This document shows positions 43,905 through 57,015 of a stretch of DNA of 64,000 bases, piece by piece. The position numbers and the translations under genes are program-made. How positions within the stretch are numbered: the first letter of the stretch is position 1; each line of letters starts with the position of its first letter. The notes under the pieces were generated by a model. It was not told the DNA's origin, did not search any database, and saw only the letters and a list, made by a program, of their open reading frames with translations. The stretch is from Zoogloeaceae bacterium (lineage in GTDB: Bacteria; Pseudomonadota; Gammaproteobacteria; Burkholderiales; Rhodocyclaceae), in the NCBI GenBank assembly GCA_031287525.1, contig JAITSU010000066.1, forward strand, positions 1 through 64,000, read 5' to 3'.

Positions 43905-45824
43905 ATGCCCGATATTACGCTGCCCGATGGTTCCATTCGTTCCTTTCCTGCCCCTGTTACCGTTGCCGAGGTTGCGGCGAGCATAGGCGCGGGGCTTGCC
44001 AAGGCTGCGCTGGCGGGCAAGGTGGATGGGGTGTTGGTGGACACGTCTTTTTCCATCGAGGCGGATGCGGCGCTTGCCATCATTACCGACAAGGATGCCG
44101 AGGGGTTGGAAATCATCCGGCATTCGACGGCGCACTTGCTGGCTTATGCGGTCAAGGAACTTTACCCGGACGCGCAGGTGACGATTGGGCCGGTCATCGA
44201 AAACGGCTTCTATTACGATTTTGCTTACACACGTCCCTTCACGCCGGAAGATTTGACCGCCATCGAAAAACGCATGGGCGAACTCGCCAAACGCGATATT
44301 CCGGTGTCCCGCGAGGTCTGGAAGCGCGATGACGCCGTGAAATTTTTTCTCGGTCTGGGCGAAAAATACAAGGCGGAACTGATTGCCGCCATTCCCGCCG
44401 AACAGGAGATTTCCCTTTACCGCGAGGGGGATTTCATCGACCTTTGTCGCGGCCCGCACGTCCCGTCTACGGGCAAAATCAAGGCGTTCAGGCTGATGAA
44501 GGTGGCGGGCGCTTACTGGCGCGGCGATTCCAGAAACGAGATGCTGCAACGCATTTACGGCACGGCGTGGGCGAAAAAAGAGGAACTGGAAGCCTATCTG
44601 ACCATGCTGGAAGAAGCGGAAAAGCGCGACCATCGCAAGCTGGGGCAGCAACTTGATTTGTTCCATTTTCAGGAAGAAGCGCCCGGTTCCGTGTTCTGGC
44701 ATCCGAAGGGCTGGTTTCTGTTCCAGAAGCTGATTGCCTATATGCGCGACTGTCAGGAAAAAGCCGGTTACGTGGAAGTCAACACGCCTGACGTGATGGA
44801 TCGCGCGCTTTGGGAAACTTCCGGGCACTGGTTCAATTATCGGGAAAACATGTTCACCACCCAGACTGAGGATGAGCGTGTTTTCGCCCTGAAACCCATG
44901 AACTGTCCCGGCGCGGTCGCCATGTACGCGCAGGGCGTCAAGAGTTACCGCGACCTGCCCATCCGCATGGCGGAATTCGGCAAGGTGCACCGCTACGAAC
45001 CGTCGGGCGCGTTGCATGGTCTCTTGCGCGTGCGTCACTTTACCCAAGACGACGCCCATATCTTTTGTACCGAAGAGCAGATGGAAGCCGAATGTCGGGA
45101 CGTGGTGAAGCTGATTTTTCAGATTTACAAGGATTTCGGCTTCGAGAATGTGCGCGTCAAACTCTCCACCCGCCCCGACAACCGCATCGGTTCCGACGAA
45201 ATCTGGGACAAACTCGAAGGCGCGCTGGCGCAGGCGTTGGAACACATGGGTGTGGAATACACGCTGTTCCCCGGCGAAGGCGCGTTTTACGGTCCCAAGC
45301 TGGAATTTGTGTTGCGCGACGCCATCGGGCGGGATTGGCAATGCGGCACTTTGCAGGTCGACATGAACCTGCCGGAACGCTTCGATATTCATTACGTGGA
45401 TTCCGACAACAGCCACAAACGCCCCGTCATGCTGCATCGCGCCCTGTTCGGCTCGCTGGAACGCTTCGTCGGCATTCTGATTGAGCACTACGTCGGCGCG
45501 TTTCCCCTCTGGCTTGCGCCGGTGCAGGCGGTGGTGTTGAGCATCTCCGAACATCAGGCGGATTATGCCGCCGATGTTGTGAAAAAGTTGCGCGAAAAGG
45601 GCATTCGCGCCGAAGCGGATTTGCGTAATGAGAAAATCACCTATAAAATTCGCGCCCACAGCATGAACCGTCTGCCTTATCAACTCATTGTGGGGGATAA
45701 GGAAAAAGTGGGAAATCTGGTTGCCGTGCGGACTCGTGGCGGTCAGGACTTGGGGCAGATGCCTCTGGATGAACTGATCGCGCGGCTTCAAAAAGAAGCC
45801 GTGACGCGAGGGAGCGCGGCTTAG
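43905..45824 (+). CDS. thrS: Threonyl-tRNA synthetase
   Basis: 639 residues from the ATG at 43905 (CGGAGATT upstream); the open frame extends back through the tRNA, which is rejected. TGS domain at 1-60, editing domain with [11 protein letters not shown], class II motifs including [12 protein letters not shown] and [10 protein letters not shown], zinc-binding Cys/His, and an anticodon-binding C-terminus. First gene of the thrS-infC-rpmI-rplT-pheST run. Confidence 0.97.
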   Translation: MPDITLPDGSIRSFPAPVTVAEVAASIGAGLAKAALAGKVDGVLVDTSFSIEADAALAIITDKDAEGLEIIRHSTAHLLAYAVKELYPDAQVTIGPVIENGFYYDFAYTRPFTPEDLTAIEKRMGELAKRDIPVSREVWKRDDAVKFFLGLGEKYKAELIAAIPAEQEISLYREGDFIDLCRGPHVPSTGKIKAFRLMKVAGAYWRGDSRNEMLQRIYGTAWAKKEELEAYLTMLEEAEKRDHRKLGQQLDLFHFQEEAPGSVFWHPKGWFLFQKLIAYMRDCQEKAGYVEVNTPDVMDRALWETSGHWFNYRENMFTTQTEDERVFALKPMNCPGAVAMYAQGVKSYRDLPIRMAEFGKVHRYEPSGALHGLLRVRHFTQDDAHIFCTEEQMEAECRDVVKLIFQIYKDFGFENVRVKLSTRPDNRIGSDEIWDKLEGALAQALEHMGVEYTLFPGEGAFYGPKLEFVLRDAIGRDWQCGTLQVDMNLPERFDIHYVDSDNSHKRPVMLHRALFGSLERFVGILIEHYVGAFPLWLAPVQAVVLSISEHQADYAADVVKKLREKGIRAEADLRNEKITYKIRAHSMNRLPYQLIVGDKEKVGNLVAVRTRGGQDLGQMPLDELIARLQKEAVTRGSAA

Positions 45825-45862
45825 TTTTTGTCCGTTTTTGTTAATTTTCGGGAGTTTTTGCC

Positions 45863-46531
45863 ATCGCTCTGAATAAGTCGCATCGCCTCAATGAAGAAAT
45901 CAACGCGCCGGAAATCCGGCTGATTGGTGCTGAAGGCGAACAATTGGGGGTCGTGAGTTCCCGTCAGGCCAATTACCTGGCTGAGGAGGCCGGTCTGGAT
46001 CTGGTGGAAATCGCGCCGCAGGCCGCGCCGCCGGTATGCCGAATCATGGATTACGGCAAATTCAAGTATCAGGAAGCCAAGAAGGCGCACGAGGCGAAGC
46101 AGAAGCAGAAGCAGGTGCAGGTGAAAGAAATCAAGCTGCGCCCCGGCACTGACGAGAACGACTACCAGATCAAGCTGCGGAACATGATTCGTTTTCTGGA
46201 AGAGGAAGACAAGGTGAAAGTCACCTTGCGTTTCCGGGGTCGTGAAATGGCGCACCAGGAATTCGGAATGCGCCAGCTTGAGCGTATCCGCAATGACCTG
46301 GACGCTTACGGTCTGGTCGAGCAGATGCCCAAAATGGAAGGGCGGCAGATGGTGATGATCATCGGCCCCGCGAAGAAAAAGCTGGAAAAGCCTGAAAAAC
46401 CCGTGGAAAAATCCACGGACAAGCCCGCCAGACTTGGCACGGCTAAATTGGCAACTCCGGCGGCTGCAAAACCGGCGGCTGCAAAACCTGCGGAAGTCGT
46501 GGAAAAATCGGCGGAAGAAGCCGAAGCGTAA
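45863..46531 (+). CDS. infC: Translation initiation factor IF-3, with apparent AUC start codon
   Basis: About 222 residues. The conserved N-terminus [20 protein letters not shown] begins right after an ATC codon at 45863, which has GGGAG eight bases upstream; no ATG, GTG or TTG is available there. The TTG at 45944 would remove the conserved start. Non-AUG starts (AUU, AUC) are well known for infC and allow IF-3 to repress its own translation. The C-terminus has an Ala/Lys/Pro-rich extension ([20 protein letters not shown]) beyond the normal end. Confidence 0.92.
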   Translation: MALNKSHRLNEEINAPEIRLIGAEGEQLGVVSSRQANYLAEEAGLDLVEIAPQAAPPVCRIMDYGKFKYQEAKKAHEAKQKQKQVQVKEIKLRPGTDENDYQIKLRNMIRFLEEEDKVKVTLRFRGREMAHQEFGMRQLERIRNDLDAYGLVEQMPKMEGRQMVMIIGPAKKKLEKPEKPVEKSTDKPARLGTAKLATPAAAKPAAAKPAEVVEKSAEEAEA

Positions 46532-46601
46532 AAGTTTCGACGGGTTCCTTCCCGCGTTTACGGTGAGGAAGCTGTCATAAAAAGTGGTTTCGGGTTGATA
46601 A

Positions 46602-46621
46602 GTGTCCCCGTCGGGGAACAC
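46602..46621 (+). promoter_or_regulatory. Leader hairpin upstream of rpmI
   Basis: GTGTCCCC-GTC-GGGGAACAC forms a stem about 30 bases before the rpmI start. The rpmI-rplT operon is controlled by L20 binding to its leader in many bacteria; whether this stem takes part is inferred. Confidence 0.4.
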
Positions 46622-46650
46622 CTGAAATCATGTTATTAACGGAGCTAACC

Positions 46651-46848
46651 ATGCCCAAAATGAAGACCAAGAGCGGCGCTGCCAAGCGTTTCAAGGTGCG
46701 CGCCTCTGGCAGCATCAAGCGGGGTCAGGCGTTCAAACGTCATATCCTCACCAAAAAAACGACCAAGAACAAGCGTCACCTGCGCGGCATTACTGGCGTC
46801 AATGAACGCGATGTCGCTTCCATCCACGCCATGTTGCCCTACGCTTGA
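46651..46848 (+). CDS. rpmI: 50S ribosomal protein L35
   Basis: 65 residues from the ATG at 46651 (CGGAG upstream). [16 protein letters not shown] and [16 protein letters not shown] are family signatures. Confidence 0.97.
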   Translation: MPKMKTKSGAAKRFKVRASGSIKRGQAFKRHILTKKTTKNKRHLRGITGVNERDVASIHAMLPYA

Positions 46849-46859
46849 GGAGATAGAAA

Positions 46860-47219
46860 ATGCCGAGAGTCAAACGGGGTGTAACGGCGCGCGCGCGCCA
46901 TAAAAAGGTTCTGGAACAGGCGAAGGGCTATCGCGGTCGCCGCAAGAACGTCTATCGCATCGCCAAACAGGCGGTGATGAAAGCCGGTCAATATGCGTAC
47001 CGTGACCGTCGCCAAAGGAAGCGTCAGTTCCGCGTTCTGTGGATTGCGCGGATCAACGCCGCCGCCCGCGAACTGGGTCTGAAATACAGCACCTTCATGA
47101 ATGGCCTGAAAAAAGCCAACATCGAAGTCGACCGCAAGGTGCTCGCTGACCTGGCGGTGTTCGACAAGGCCGCTTTCGCTGCCCTGGCGGGTCAAGCCAA
47201 AGCGCAACTCGCCGCCTGA
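46860..47219 (+). CDS. rplT: 50S ribosomal protein L20
   Basis: 119 residues, normal length. [31 protein letters not shown] and [20 protein letters not shown] are diagnostic. It also represses its operon in many bacteria. Follows rpmI after 11 bases. Confidence 0.97.
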   Translation: MPRVKRGVTARARHKKVLEQAKGYRGRRKNVYRIAKQAVMKAGQYAYRDRRQRKRQFRVLWIARINAAARELGLKYSTFMNGLKKANIEVDRKVLADLAVFDKAAFAALAGQAKAQLAA

Positions 47220-47236
47220 TTGCGAACATGCAGTAC

Positions 47237-47265
47237 AAAAAGGAGGCGTAAGCGCCTCCTTTTTT
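47237..47265 (+). terminator. Intrinsic terminator after rplT
   Basis: AAAAGGAGGCG-TAA-GCGCCTCCTTTTTT, 17 bases after the rplT stop. It may attenuate transcription into pheST. Confidence 0.88.
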
Positions 47266-47279
47266 CTTTTCAAGGGTGA

Positions 47280-48329
<1,050 letters not shown>

Positions 48330-48374
48330 CCCTTTTCCGCATTTTTGCGACTTATTTTGTAACGAGAGACTTCC

Positions 48375-50738
48375 ATGCAATTCTCCGAATCCTGGCTGCG
48401 TACCTTCGTTAATCCCGACTTGTCCAGCGACGCGCTGGCTCACCTTCTGACCATGGCAGGGCTGGAAGTGGAAGAACTGGAACCCGTCGCGCCCGACTTT
48501 ACGCAGGTGGTCGTGGCGCGGGTGGAAAGTGTTGTCAAACATCCCGACGCTGACCGCCTGAATGTCTGTCAGGTTGTTTTGTCCGATGGTGTCAAGGCGC
48601 AAATCGTGTGCGGCGCGCCCAATGTGGCGGCGGGGCTGAAAGTGCCTTGCGCCTTGCCGGGGGCGACGCTGCCGGGAAATTTCAAAATCAGGACGGCAAA
48701 GGTGCGCGGCGTCGAATCCGCCGGGATGCTTTGCTCGGCGAAGGAACTGGGGATTGCCGAAGACGCTTCCGGCTTGCTCGCGCTGCCGGAAGACGCGCCG
48801 GTGGGCAAATCCATCCGCGAATATCTCGATCTGGATGACCATCGCTACACCCTGAAACTCACGCCCAACCGCGCCGATTGCCTGTCGCTCACCGGCATCG
48901 CCCGCGAAGTGGCGGCGCTCACCGGCGCGCCGGTCGTTTATCCGGCGACGCCCGCCGTGCCCGTTACCGACGACAGCCGCCGCAAGGTGTTGCTGGACGC
49001 GCCGGAAGCCTGTCCGCGCTATTGCGGGCGGGTCATTCGCGGCGTGAACGCGAAAGCGCCGACGCCGGAATGGATGCGCCGCCGTTTGGAGCGCAGCGGT
49101 CTGCGCTCCGTTTCCGCGCTGGTGGATGTGACCAACTATGTGCTCCTGGAACTGGGGCAACCCCTGCACGCCTTCGACAACGCCAAACTCACGGGCGACA
49201 TCCACGCGCGGCTGGCGATTTCCGGCGAAAAGCTCACGCTCCTGAACGGGCAGGACATTGCCCTTGCCGACGACATTCTGGTGATTGCCGATGACGCCAA
49301 GGTGTTGGCGATGGCGGGCGTGATGGGCGGCGAGGAGAGCGCCATCAGTCTGGAAACCCGCGACGTGTTCCTCGAATCCGCTTTTTTCGCGCCCAAAGCC
49401 ATCGCGGGTCGGGCGCGGCGTTACAATTTTTCCAGCGACGCCTCGCATCGCTACGAACGCGGCGTTGATTGGGGCAACTGCGCCAACGCGCTGGAACGGG
49501 CGACGGCGCTGGTGCTGGAACTCTGCGGCGGTCAAGCCGGAGCGGTCACGGAAACAAGCGCCCGCTTGCCGGAACCCAAACCCGTGCGCCTACGTCTTGC
49601 CCGCCTGCAAAAAGTGTTGGGCGTCAGTTTTGCCGCCGAACAGGTCGCCACTTTTCTGGAACGGCTGGCGCTCGCTTTTGTGCGCGAAGGGGACGATTTC
49701 ATCGTCACGCCGCAGAGCTACCGCTTCGACATCGAAATCGAAGAAGATTTGATTGAAGAAGTCGCCCGTCTGCACGGCTACGACAATATCCCCGGACACG
49801 CGCCGAAAGGCAGGCTCGCCATGCTGCCGCAAGCCGAAAACCGGCGTCCCCTCTATCGGGTGCGGCAACAAATCGCTGACCGTGGCTTTCAGGAAGTCAT
49901 CAATTTCGCCTTCGTACCGGAAGCCTGGGAACAGGATTTTTCCGCCAATTTACGCCCCATTCGGCTTGCCAATCCCATCGCCAGCCAGTTGGCGGTCATG
50001 CGCTCCAGTCTGTTCGGCGGGTTGATTGAAAACCTCGCCGTCAACCTGAAACGCAAACAATCGCGTGTGCGCCTCTTTGAACTGGGGCGCTGCTTTACGC
50101 AGTCTGGCGCTGACTACGCGCAACCCTGGCGTTTGGCGGCGCTGGCTTATGGTACGGCGCAACCCGAAGGCTGGGGGCGTGACAACCGCAAGGTCGACTT
50201 TTTCGACCTCAAGGCGGATTTGGAAAGCCTCTTTGCCGCCGAACTTTCCTTTGTCCGTCCCGAACAGCCACATCCGGCGCTGCATCCCGGACGCGCTGCC
50301 AGTGTTCATCTGAATGGTCGGGAAATCGGCTGTCTGGGCGAGCTGCATCCAGAGTGGGCGCAAAAATACGACCTGCCCGCCGCGCCCATCGTCTTTGAAA
50401 TCGACCTCGACGCCGTAACGCAGTCTGCCATTCCCGCCTACGCGGAAGTGTCGAAATTCCAGCCCGCCGTCCGCGACCTTGCCATCGTCGTCGACCAATC
50501 CGTCGTTCTGGGCGACCTCCTCAAAGGCATGAAAGCACACGCGCCAAGCCAGGTTTGCGACATCCAATTCTTTGACATATACCAGGGAAAAGGCATCCCC
50601 GACGGGAGGAAAAGTCTTGCTTTTCGGATAGTTATGCAAGATACTCAACGTACTTTGTTAGATGCGGACATTGATGCCGCCGTGGTGAAAATCACCACGT
50701 ATCTGGAACAAAATTTTCAAGCGCAACTACGAGCCTGA
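48375..50738 (+). CDS. pheT: Phenylalanyl-tRNA synthetase beta subunit
   Basis: 787 residues, normal. tRNA-binding domain (about 40-150), B3/B4 editing region, B5 domain and the C-terminal anticodon-binding fold (FQPAVRDLAIVVD). Partner of PheS. A small hairpin (50732-50750) uses its stop codon. Confidence 0.97.
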   Translation: MQFSESWLRTFVNPDLSSDALAHLLTMAGLEVEELEPVAPDFTQVVVARVESVVKHPDADRLNVCQVVLSDGVKAQIVCGAPNVAAGLKVPCALPGATLPGNFKIRTAKVRGVESAGMLCSAKELGIAEDASGLLALPEDAPVGKSIREYLDLDDHRYTLKLTPNRADCLSLTGIAREVAALTGAPVVYPATPAVPVTDDSRRKVLLDAPEACPRYCGRVIRGVNAKAPTPEWMRRRLERSGLRSVSALVDVTNYVLLELGQPLHAFDNAKLTGDIHARLAISGEKLTLLNGQDIALADDILVIADDAKVLAMAGVMGGEESAISLETRDVFLESAFFAPKAIAGRARRYNFSSDASHRYERGVDWGNCANALERATALVLELCGGQAGAVTETSARLPEPKPVRLRLARLQKVLGVSFAAEQVATFLERLALAFVREGDDFIVTPQSYRFDIEIEEDLIEEVARLHGYDNIPGHAPKGRLAMLPQAENRRPLYRVRQQIADRGFQEVINFAFVPEAWEQDFSANLRPIRLANPIASQLAVMRSSLFGGLIENLAVNLKRKQSRVRLFELGRCFTQSGADYAQPWRLAALAYGTAQPEGWGRDNRKVDFFDLKADLESLFAAELSFVRPEQPHPALHPGRAASVHLNGREIGCLGELHPEWAQKYDLPAAPIVFEIDLDAVTQSAIPAYAEVSKFQPAVRDLAIVVDQSVVLGDLLKGMKAHAPSQVCDIQFFDIYQGKGIPDGRKSLAFRIVMQDTQRTLLDADIDAAVVKITTYLEQNFQAQLRA

Positions 50739-50759
50739 CCCTTTCAGGCTTCCTCGGAT

Positions 50760-51083
50760 ATGAATACTCCCACTGTCAAGACGCTGACCAAGGCTGAACT
50801 TTCCGATCTTTTGTTTGAGCAGGTCGGTCTTAACAAACGTGAAGCCAAGGATATGGTGGAGGCATTTTTTGAGGAAATCCGCGACGCGCTGGAACGTGGC
50901 GAAGGGGTCAAACTCTCCGGCTTTGGTAATTTTCAACTGCGCGACAAACCGCAGCGCCCCGGTCGGAATCCCAAGACCGGCGAGGAGATTCCCATCACCG
51001 CCCGGCGCGTTGTCACCTTTCACGCCAGCCAGAAATTGAAAGCCGATGTGGAGCAAGCGTTGAATGGAAGCTCGGCAGCATAA
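50760..51083 (+). CDS. ihfA: Integration host factor alpha subunit
   Basis: 107 residues. [20 protein letters not shown] and the DNA-bending arm [20 protein letters not shown] are diagnostic, with the conserved proline. Located after pheT as in most proteobacteria. Overlaps the next gene by 20 bases. Confidence 0.96.
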   Translation: MNTPTVKTLTKAELSDLLFEQVGLNKREAKDMVEAFFEEIRDALERGEGVKLSGFGNFQLRDKPQRPGRNPKTGEEIPITARRVVTFHASQKLKADVEQALNGSSAA

Positions 51084-51567
51084 CCGTCCCGTGGACGAGA
51101 AGGAACTTCCGCCCATCCCCGCCAAACGCTATTTCACCATCGGTGAAGTCAGCGAGCTATGTGACGTCAAGCCGCATGTGCTGCGCTACTGGGAGCAGGA
51201 ATTCACCCAGTTGAAACCCTTGAAAAGACGCGGCAACCGGCGTTATTACCAGCATCACGAAGTGCTCCTGGTGCGGCGTATCCGCGAACTGCTGTACAGC
51301 CAATGCTTCACCATCAGCGGCGCGCGCAACCGTCTGGAAGAAGAACTGCTGCAAGCCGCCGCCGACATGCCGGAAAAAAAGCCCCTCTCCATTCACCAGA
51401 TTCGGGAAGAACTGACCGCCATCCTGAACATTCTCGGCGGTTCGACGCCGGTTGCGCCCACCCGCAAAGCCAAAGCCGCAACTGCCGCGCCGTTGCCAGC
51501 GGCATCCAGCATCCCCACCACGCCGGAACTTTTCCCCGCTTCCGAAGAAGGCGCAATCGAAGATTGA
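51064..51567 (+). CDS. MerR-family transcriptional regulator
   Basis: 167 residues. The winged helix [20 protein letters not shown] and [20 protein letters not shown] is plain, followed by a short coiled coil and an Ala/Pro-rich tail. This gene after ihfA is conserved in betaproteobacteria; its effector is not known. The tRNA-Pro often found next is not seen here. Confidence 0.9.
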   Translation: MEARQHNRPVDEKELPPIPAKRYFTIGEVSELCDVKPHVLRYWEQEFTQLKPLKRRGNRRYYQHHEVLLVRRIRELLYSQCFTISGARNRLEEELLQAAADMPEKKPLSIHQIREELTAILNILGGSTPVAPTRKAKAATAAPLPAASSIPTTPELFPASEEGAIED

Positions 51568-51643
51568 GGCGCGGCAGCGCCCATCAAGTTTTCCGGTTTG
51601 TGACCGTAGAAACCCGTGTGATGTAAAACACCGGGGTCGCGCC

Positions 51644-52165
51644 ATGAATACCGTCCATCATCTGTCGCCGTTCAACTTTTCCGCTCCGTCGGCGGCGGCA
51701 ATGCCCGTTGCGGCGGGTGAAGCGGATGTCGACGAGCAAATTCCTGCCGCAAGCGGCGAAAAAACCACGAGCGCCCCGCCTTCAACCGTCGTGCAAATCA
51801 GCATGGAATCCCTGCGTCTGATGCGGCAGGAAGCCGTCGCTCCCGTCAAGGAAGAAAAAAAGAATGAGTCGCTGGAACTGTATGCCCAGTATGAGCATCG
51901 TCTGAATTCCTTCATGCGCCGGTTCTTTACCCAGGACGACAAGGAATTGTTGGGCGAAGCCTACAAACTCGCGGAGCGCAAGAACAGGGATTTGAAGAAA
52001 ATCGACAAACTGGCGAATGAACTGGGGTCGCTGCGTATCCGGCAGTTCATGGCAGGCGAACTGGTGCTGGCGGCGGCGGGGCAGGAACAGGATGAGAACG
52101 CGCCCAGACAGCCCGACCTCGCGCATATGGCGATTTTGGGAGAAATGAAAAAGATGGCGGGATAG
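51644..52165 (+). CDS. Hypothetical soluble protein
   Basis: 173 residues from the ATG at 51644; a longer frame overlaps the merR gene and has no support. A disordered N-terminus (1-60) is followed by a helical region (SLELYAQYEHRLNSFMRRFF, then KLAERKNRDLKKIDKLANEL). No signal peptide. It converges with another hypothetical gene at 52253-52873 across a shared terminator. Function unknown. Confidence 0.65.
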   Translation: MNTVHHLSPFNFSAPSAAAMPVAAGEADVDEQIPAASGEKTTSAPPSTVVQISMESLRLMRQEAVAPVKEEKKNESLELYAQYEHRLNSFMRRFFTQDDKELLGEAYKLAERKNRDLKKIDKLANELGSLRIRQFMAGELVLAAAGQEQDENAPRQPDLAHMAILGEMKKMAG

Positions 52166-52169
52166 GGGG

Positions 52170-52200
52170 CAGGTGTCAGGGGACGGGTGACAGGGGACAG
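52170..52200. repeat. GACAG-type heptad repeat, plus orientation
   Basis: CAGGTGTCAGGGGACGGGTG followed by ACAGGGGACAG, starting four bases after the stop of the preceding gene and abutting a terminator. Confidence 0.65.
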
Positions 52201-52235
52201 AAAAAAGGGTTTGCGCCTAAGCGCAAACCCTTTTT
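52201..52235. terminator. Bidirectional intrinsic terminator
   Basis: AAAAAAGGGTTTGCGC-CTAA-GCGCAAACCCTTTTT serves both convergent hypothetical genes. Confidence 0.88.
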
Positions 52236-52252
52236 GTTGGCGTGACGGCTAT

Positions 52253-52873
52253 TTACGCAGCCACCTTGTTGTCGGTGTCGGTTTTTTGCGGGTTGATGGC
52301 GGCGAGTTTGTCGGACAGGAATTTGTCGTAGCCTTGCTGCACCAGTTCAAAGGTTTTCTCGACGCCGCTTTTCACGTTGCCGTCGAAGACTTTGAGACCT
52401 TCGAGAATGTTCTTCGCTTCGCCGTAGCCTTTTTCAAAGCCGCCTCGGATGACCGCCACAAAATCCCTGGCGAGTTTTTCCGGGTCTTCGCCGGGATGCT
52501 GTCTGGCGTAGCCGTCGTAAAAGGCGGTAGACAGGCTCAGGATGCGATTGGCAGTGGCTTCGGGCGAATTGTCCTGGTTGGTGGCTGCGGCTTGAATGGC
52601 GTTGGCGCCCAGTTCCGGCGCCAGCACCGAATTGATGTGTTCAATGGCGGAACGGAACAACAGCGCCTGCGATTCCTGACCGGACGATAGGGATACCCGC
52701 GCGGAAGCTTCCAGAATCTGCCGGTTCATTTCATGCTTGTTGGCGACGATGGGATTTGTGGTCTTTTTGACCTCCTTCGCCGCTTCCGTTTCCTCGTTCG
52801 TCTTGTCGGTCTTGTGAGCGTATCGGTTCTGTTCCTGCGCTACGGCAGTCGTTGCAGTGGGGGTGATGGCCAT
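52253..52873 (-). CDS. DUF5610-type hypothetical protein
   Basis: 206 residues. A polar N-terminus is followed by NKHEMNRQILEASARVSLSS and a helical domain with FYDGYARQHPGEDPEKLARD and RGGFEKGYGEAKNILEGL, as in DUF5610 proteins (family call from memory). No signal peptide. GGAGGGC precedes the start. Function unknown; relatives are often near motility or envelope genes, which are not obvious here. Confidence 0.7.
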   Translation of the reverse strand: MAITPTATTAVAQEQNRYAHKTDKTNEETEAAKEVKKTTNPIVANKHEMNRQILEASARVSLSSGQESQALLFRSAIEHINSVLAPELGANAIQAAATNQDNSPEATANRILSLSTAFYDGYARQHPGEDPEKLARDFVAVIRGGFEKGYGEAKNILEGLKVFDGNVKSGVEKTFELVQQGYDKFLSDKLAAINPQKTDTDNKVAA

Positions 52874-53055
52874 GATGATGCCCTCCTTGGGGAAGAAAAT
52901 GAGTCAATGGTTCGCTTGTGGCGAACCTTCCTTTCTTTAACAACGGCAGTCCTGTACAAAAGTTTAGTTTTATTTGGCGTGTTTTATTTTGCGCGTCTGT
53001 TGGCGTTGGTGACATCTGATAAGCTGACAACTTTTTCGCCCGTCGTCTATCCATC

Positions 53056-54795
<1,740 letters not shown>

Positions 54796-54832
54796 GCCGC
54801 GTCAGATGAAGCCGCGCGGATTGAGAGCGCGT

Positions 54833-55516
54833 TCAGGTGCGACCCAACAGGGCAGCGGCTTGCTGGTGCACGTTCGTCGGCGCAGGGCGATGTTGCGGTT
54901 GCGGCTGCGGCGGGTGGGCAGCGGCGGGCGCGGCAGCAGGCTCGACGTCATTCAGTTGCAGCGTCGGCAGCGGCTGACGACGACGGGGAACCTGGTTTTC
55001 ATCCAGCAGATGCTCGATGCGGGCAAAAATCTCGTGCCGGGAAAAGGGCTTTTTCATGAAATCGTCGGCGCCGATGCGCGCGCCGAAAAATTGCTCCGTT
55101 GCCTGTTCGTTGCCACTCATCATGATGATGGGAATATGCTTGGTGCGCTCGTCGCGGCGCAGGGCGCGCAGGGCGGCGAAGCCGTTGATGCCGGGCATTA
55201 CGATGTCGAGAAAGATGAGTTCCGGGTGATGCGAGAGCACCAGTTTCAGACCGGACGCCGCGTCCAGCGCCGTGATGGGGGAGCAGCCCGCCGATTGCAG
55301 GACGCGCTTCAACGCGGTAACGATGGTTTGCGAGTCGTCAATAATCAGGATGCGACAGCCTTCGCGGGGATTGATGCGCTTGCGGACACGTCGTTCAGGG
55401 ATGGATTCTTCCTCCACCTTGATGGCTTCGGTCGGCGTCGTAAAGAGGGCACGAAACTGGTCAAACAGGCTCACGGCATAACTTTCTGAAAGTTCACCCG
55501 ATGCTACAAAATTCAT
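54833..55516 (-). CDS. Single receiver-domain response regulator with extra N- and C-terminal tails
   Basis: 227 residues. An N-terminal 50-residue segment (SYAVSLFDQFRALF) precedes a CheY-like domain (about 55-175; ILIIDDSQTIV, FLDIVMPG with the phosphorylated Asp, MMSG, FMKKPF). The tail is Pro/Gln/His/Ala-rich. The receiver resembles PilG/PilH-type proteins. No output domain and no kinase alongside. Confidence 0.85.
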   Translation of the reverse strand: MNFVASGELSESYAVSLFDQFRALFTTPTEAIKVEEESIPERRVRKRINPREGCRILIIDDSQTIVTALKRVLQSAGCSPITALDAASGLKLVLSHHPELIFLDIVMPGINGFAALRALRRDERTKHIPIIMMSGNEQATEQFFGARIGADDFMKKPFSRHEIFARIEHLLDENQVPRRRQPLPTLQLNDVEPAAAPAAAHPPQPQPQHRPAPTNVHQQAAALLGRT

Positions 55517-55640
55517 GGATACGAATATGTGTATAGGGTGATGATTAACAATGATTCGGCATCATACTGCTATATTCCTTTGAATGGAAAGGGAAATTTT
55601 GATTTGTAAATTTGAGGACGGCGCCGGGGCGGCGCGCGGG
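55517..55640. other. AT-rich intergenic region
   Basis: Short gap between two minus-strand genes. It presumably carries the promoter of the response regulator; no clear boxes are seen. Confidence 0.3.
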
Positions 55641-56984
55641 TCAGTTTTGTGGCGTTTTGTCGCGCTGGATGAGCGGCAAACGCAAGGTCGCCCGCAAGCC
55701 TTTGCCATCCGCGCCGGGCGCGAGTTCGAGGCTGCCGCCGTGGTTTTTTGCCACGCGCTCGACGATGGCAAGCCCCAGTCCGGTGCCGTTTGCCTCGCTG
55801 CGCGCGTCGCTCAGTCGTGTGAAGGGGCGTTTCAGGCGTTCGATTTCGTGGGCGGGAATCCCCACGCCGCAGTCGGTGACGGTGAGCGCCAGCCAGCATT
55901 GATCTCCTTCGCCTTCCACGCTGCCGGAAAGGGTGACGGGGGGCGCGCCGTATTTCCAGGCGTTGTTGAGAAGATTGCTGATTGCCCGCCAGACGGCTTG
56001 TGGTTTCATGGGCGCGGGCGGCAGTTTCGTGGCAAGCAATGTGACCGGATGTTGGGTAGCGGCGGCGTGTTGGGCGAGCGATTCCAGCAGCGCGTTGGGG
56101 TCGCTGTTCGTGATGTGTTCTTCGCCTTCGCCTCTGGCGTAATCAAGAAACTGGGCGATGATGGCGTCCATTTGCATGATGTCCGCCACCATGCCCGCCT
56201 GGGCTGCGCCCTCCGGCAGGCTCAATTCGGCTTCCAGGCGCATACGGGAAAGCGGTGTGCGTAAATCGTGCGAAATGCCCGCCAGAATTTCTGCTCTTTC
56301 CTTGTCGTGGTAGTCGAGGTCGCGGGACATGTGATTGAAGGCGACCACCAGTTGCTGCAATTCTTCCGATCCCCCCTCGGCGAGCGGCGGCGGAATCTGC
56401 CCCCGCCCCACCTGACGGGCGGCATGTGCCATGCGTCGCAGGGAACGACTCAATCTTGACGCCAGAAGCGCGGCTGCGGCGAGCACGAGCAGGGTGGCGA
56501 GCACGCCCCAGCCCAACCATAGCCAGGACTCATTTTGTTCGGCGCGGTCTATCGGCAGAATGAGCCAGAAATCGTCCGGTTCATCCGCGGCGATGGCAAA
56601 GCTGATCCATAGACCCGGTTCATCATTGACCATGAAGGAAAGCGCGGTGTCGCCGCCGAGCGACTGGTAAATATGGGTTTCAAAACTCTGGATGAAATAG
56701 TCGTTGGGCAGGGGGGTGACGCGGTCTTCCGGGTCGCGGGGCAGCAGGCGGATGCCTTCGCGGTCAGACAGTTCCTGCAAGAGGGCGGGACGCAGTTCCG
56801 GTTCGGCGGTTAACAAGGAGACCCGCACCAGATTGACCACACTGGTGGAAAATTGAGCCAACGCTTTGCCTTGTGGTTTGGCCTCGGCAAGGTGGAAAAT
56901 CAACATTCCGGCAGTGTTGCTGAGAATGACCAGCAATGCCGCCCAGAGGAGGATTCGGGCGAACAGGGAACGGGGCGGGAACAT
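55641..56984 (-). CDS. envZ: EnvZ-type sensor histidine kinase
   Basis: 447 residues. Helices near 10-32 and 152-172 bound a periplasmic sensor. HAMP follows, then the H-box ILAGISHDLRTPLSRMRLEA, N-box SNLLNNAWKYG, and G boxes DCGVGIPA and GTGLGLAIV. Phosphorylates the OmpR-type regulator encoded just upstream. The signal is not known. Confidence 0.92.
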   Translation of the reverse strand: MFPPRSLFARILLWAALLVILSNTAGMLIFHLAEAKPQGKALAQFSTSVVNLVRVSLLTAEPELRPALLQELSDREGIRLLPRDPEDRVTPLPNDYFIQSFETHIYQSLGGDTALSFMVNDEPGLWISFAIAADEPDDFWLILPIDRAEQNESWLWLGWGVLATLLVLAAAALLASRLSRSLRRMAHAARQVGRGQIPPPLAEGGSEELQQLVVAFNHMSRDLDYHDKERAEILAGISHDLRTPLSRMRLEAELSLPEGAAQAGMVADIMQMDAIIAQFLDYARGEGEEHITNSDPNALLESLAQHAAATQHPVTLLATKLPPAPMKPQAVWRAISNLLNNAWKYGAPPVTLSGSVEGEGDQCWLALTVTDCGVGIPAHEIERLKRPFTRLSDARSEANGTGLGLAIVERVAKNHGGSLELAPGADGKGLRATLRLPLIQRDKTPQN

Positions 56985-57015
56985 GGGAAATTTTCTGAAC
57001 GAAACCCGCCGGATT

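Noticed and set aside
43758..45791. A 677-residue open frame on the minus strand across tRNA-Val and thrS
   Set aside because: Antisense to thrS and a tRNA gene; no domain signature.
51568..51643. tRNA-Pro expected after ihfA-merR
   Set aside because: No cloverleaf can be drawn in this gap or just beyond it.
51452..51643. Longer start for the hypothetical protein at 51644
   Set aside because: The extension overlaps the end of the merR gene out of frame and is an Arg/Pro-rich shadow; the ATG at 51644 begins plausible protein sequence.
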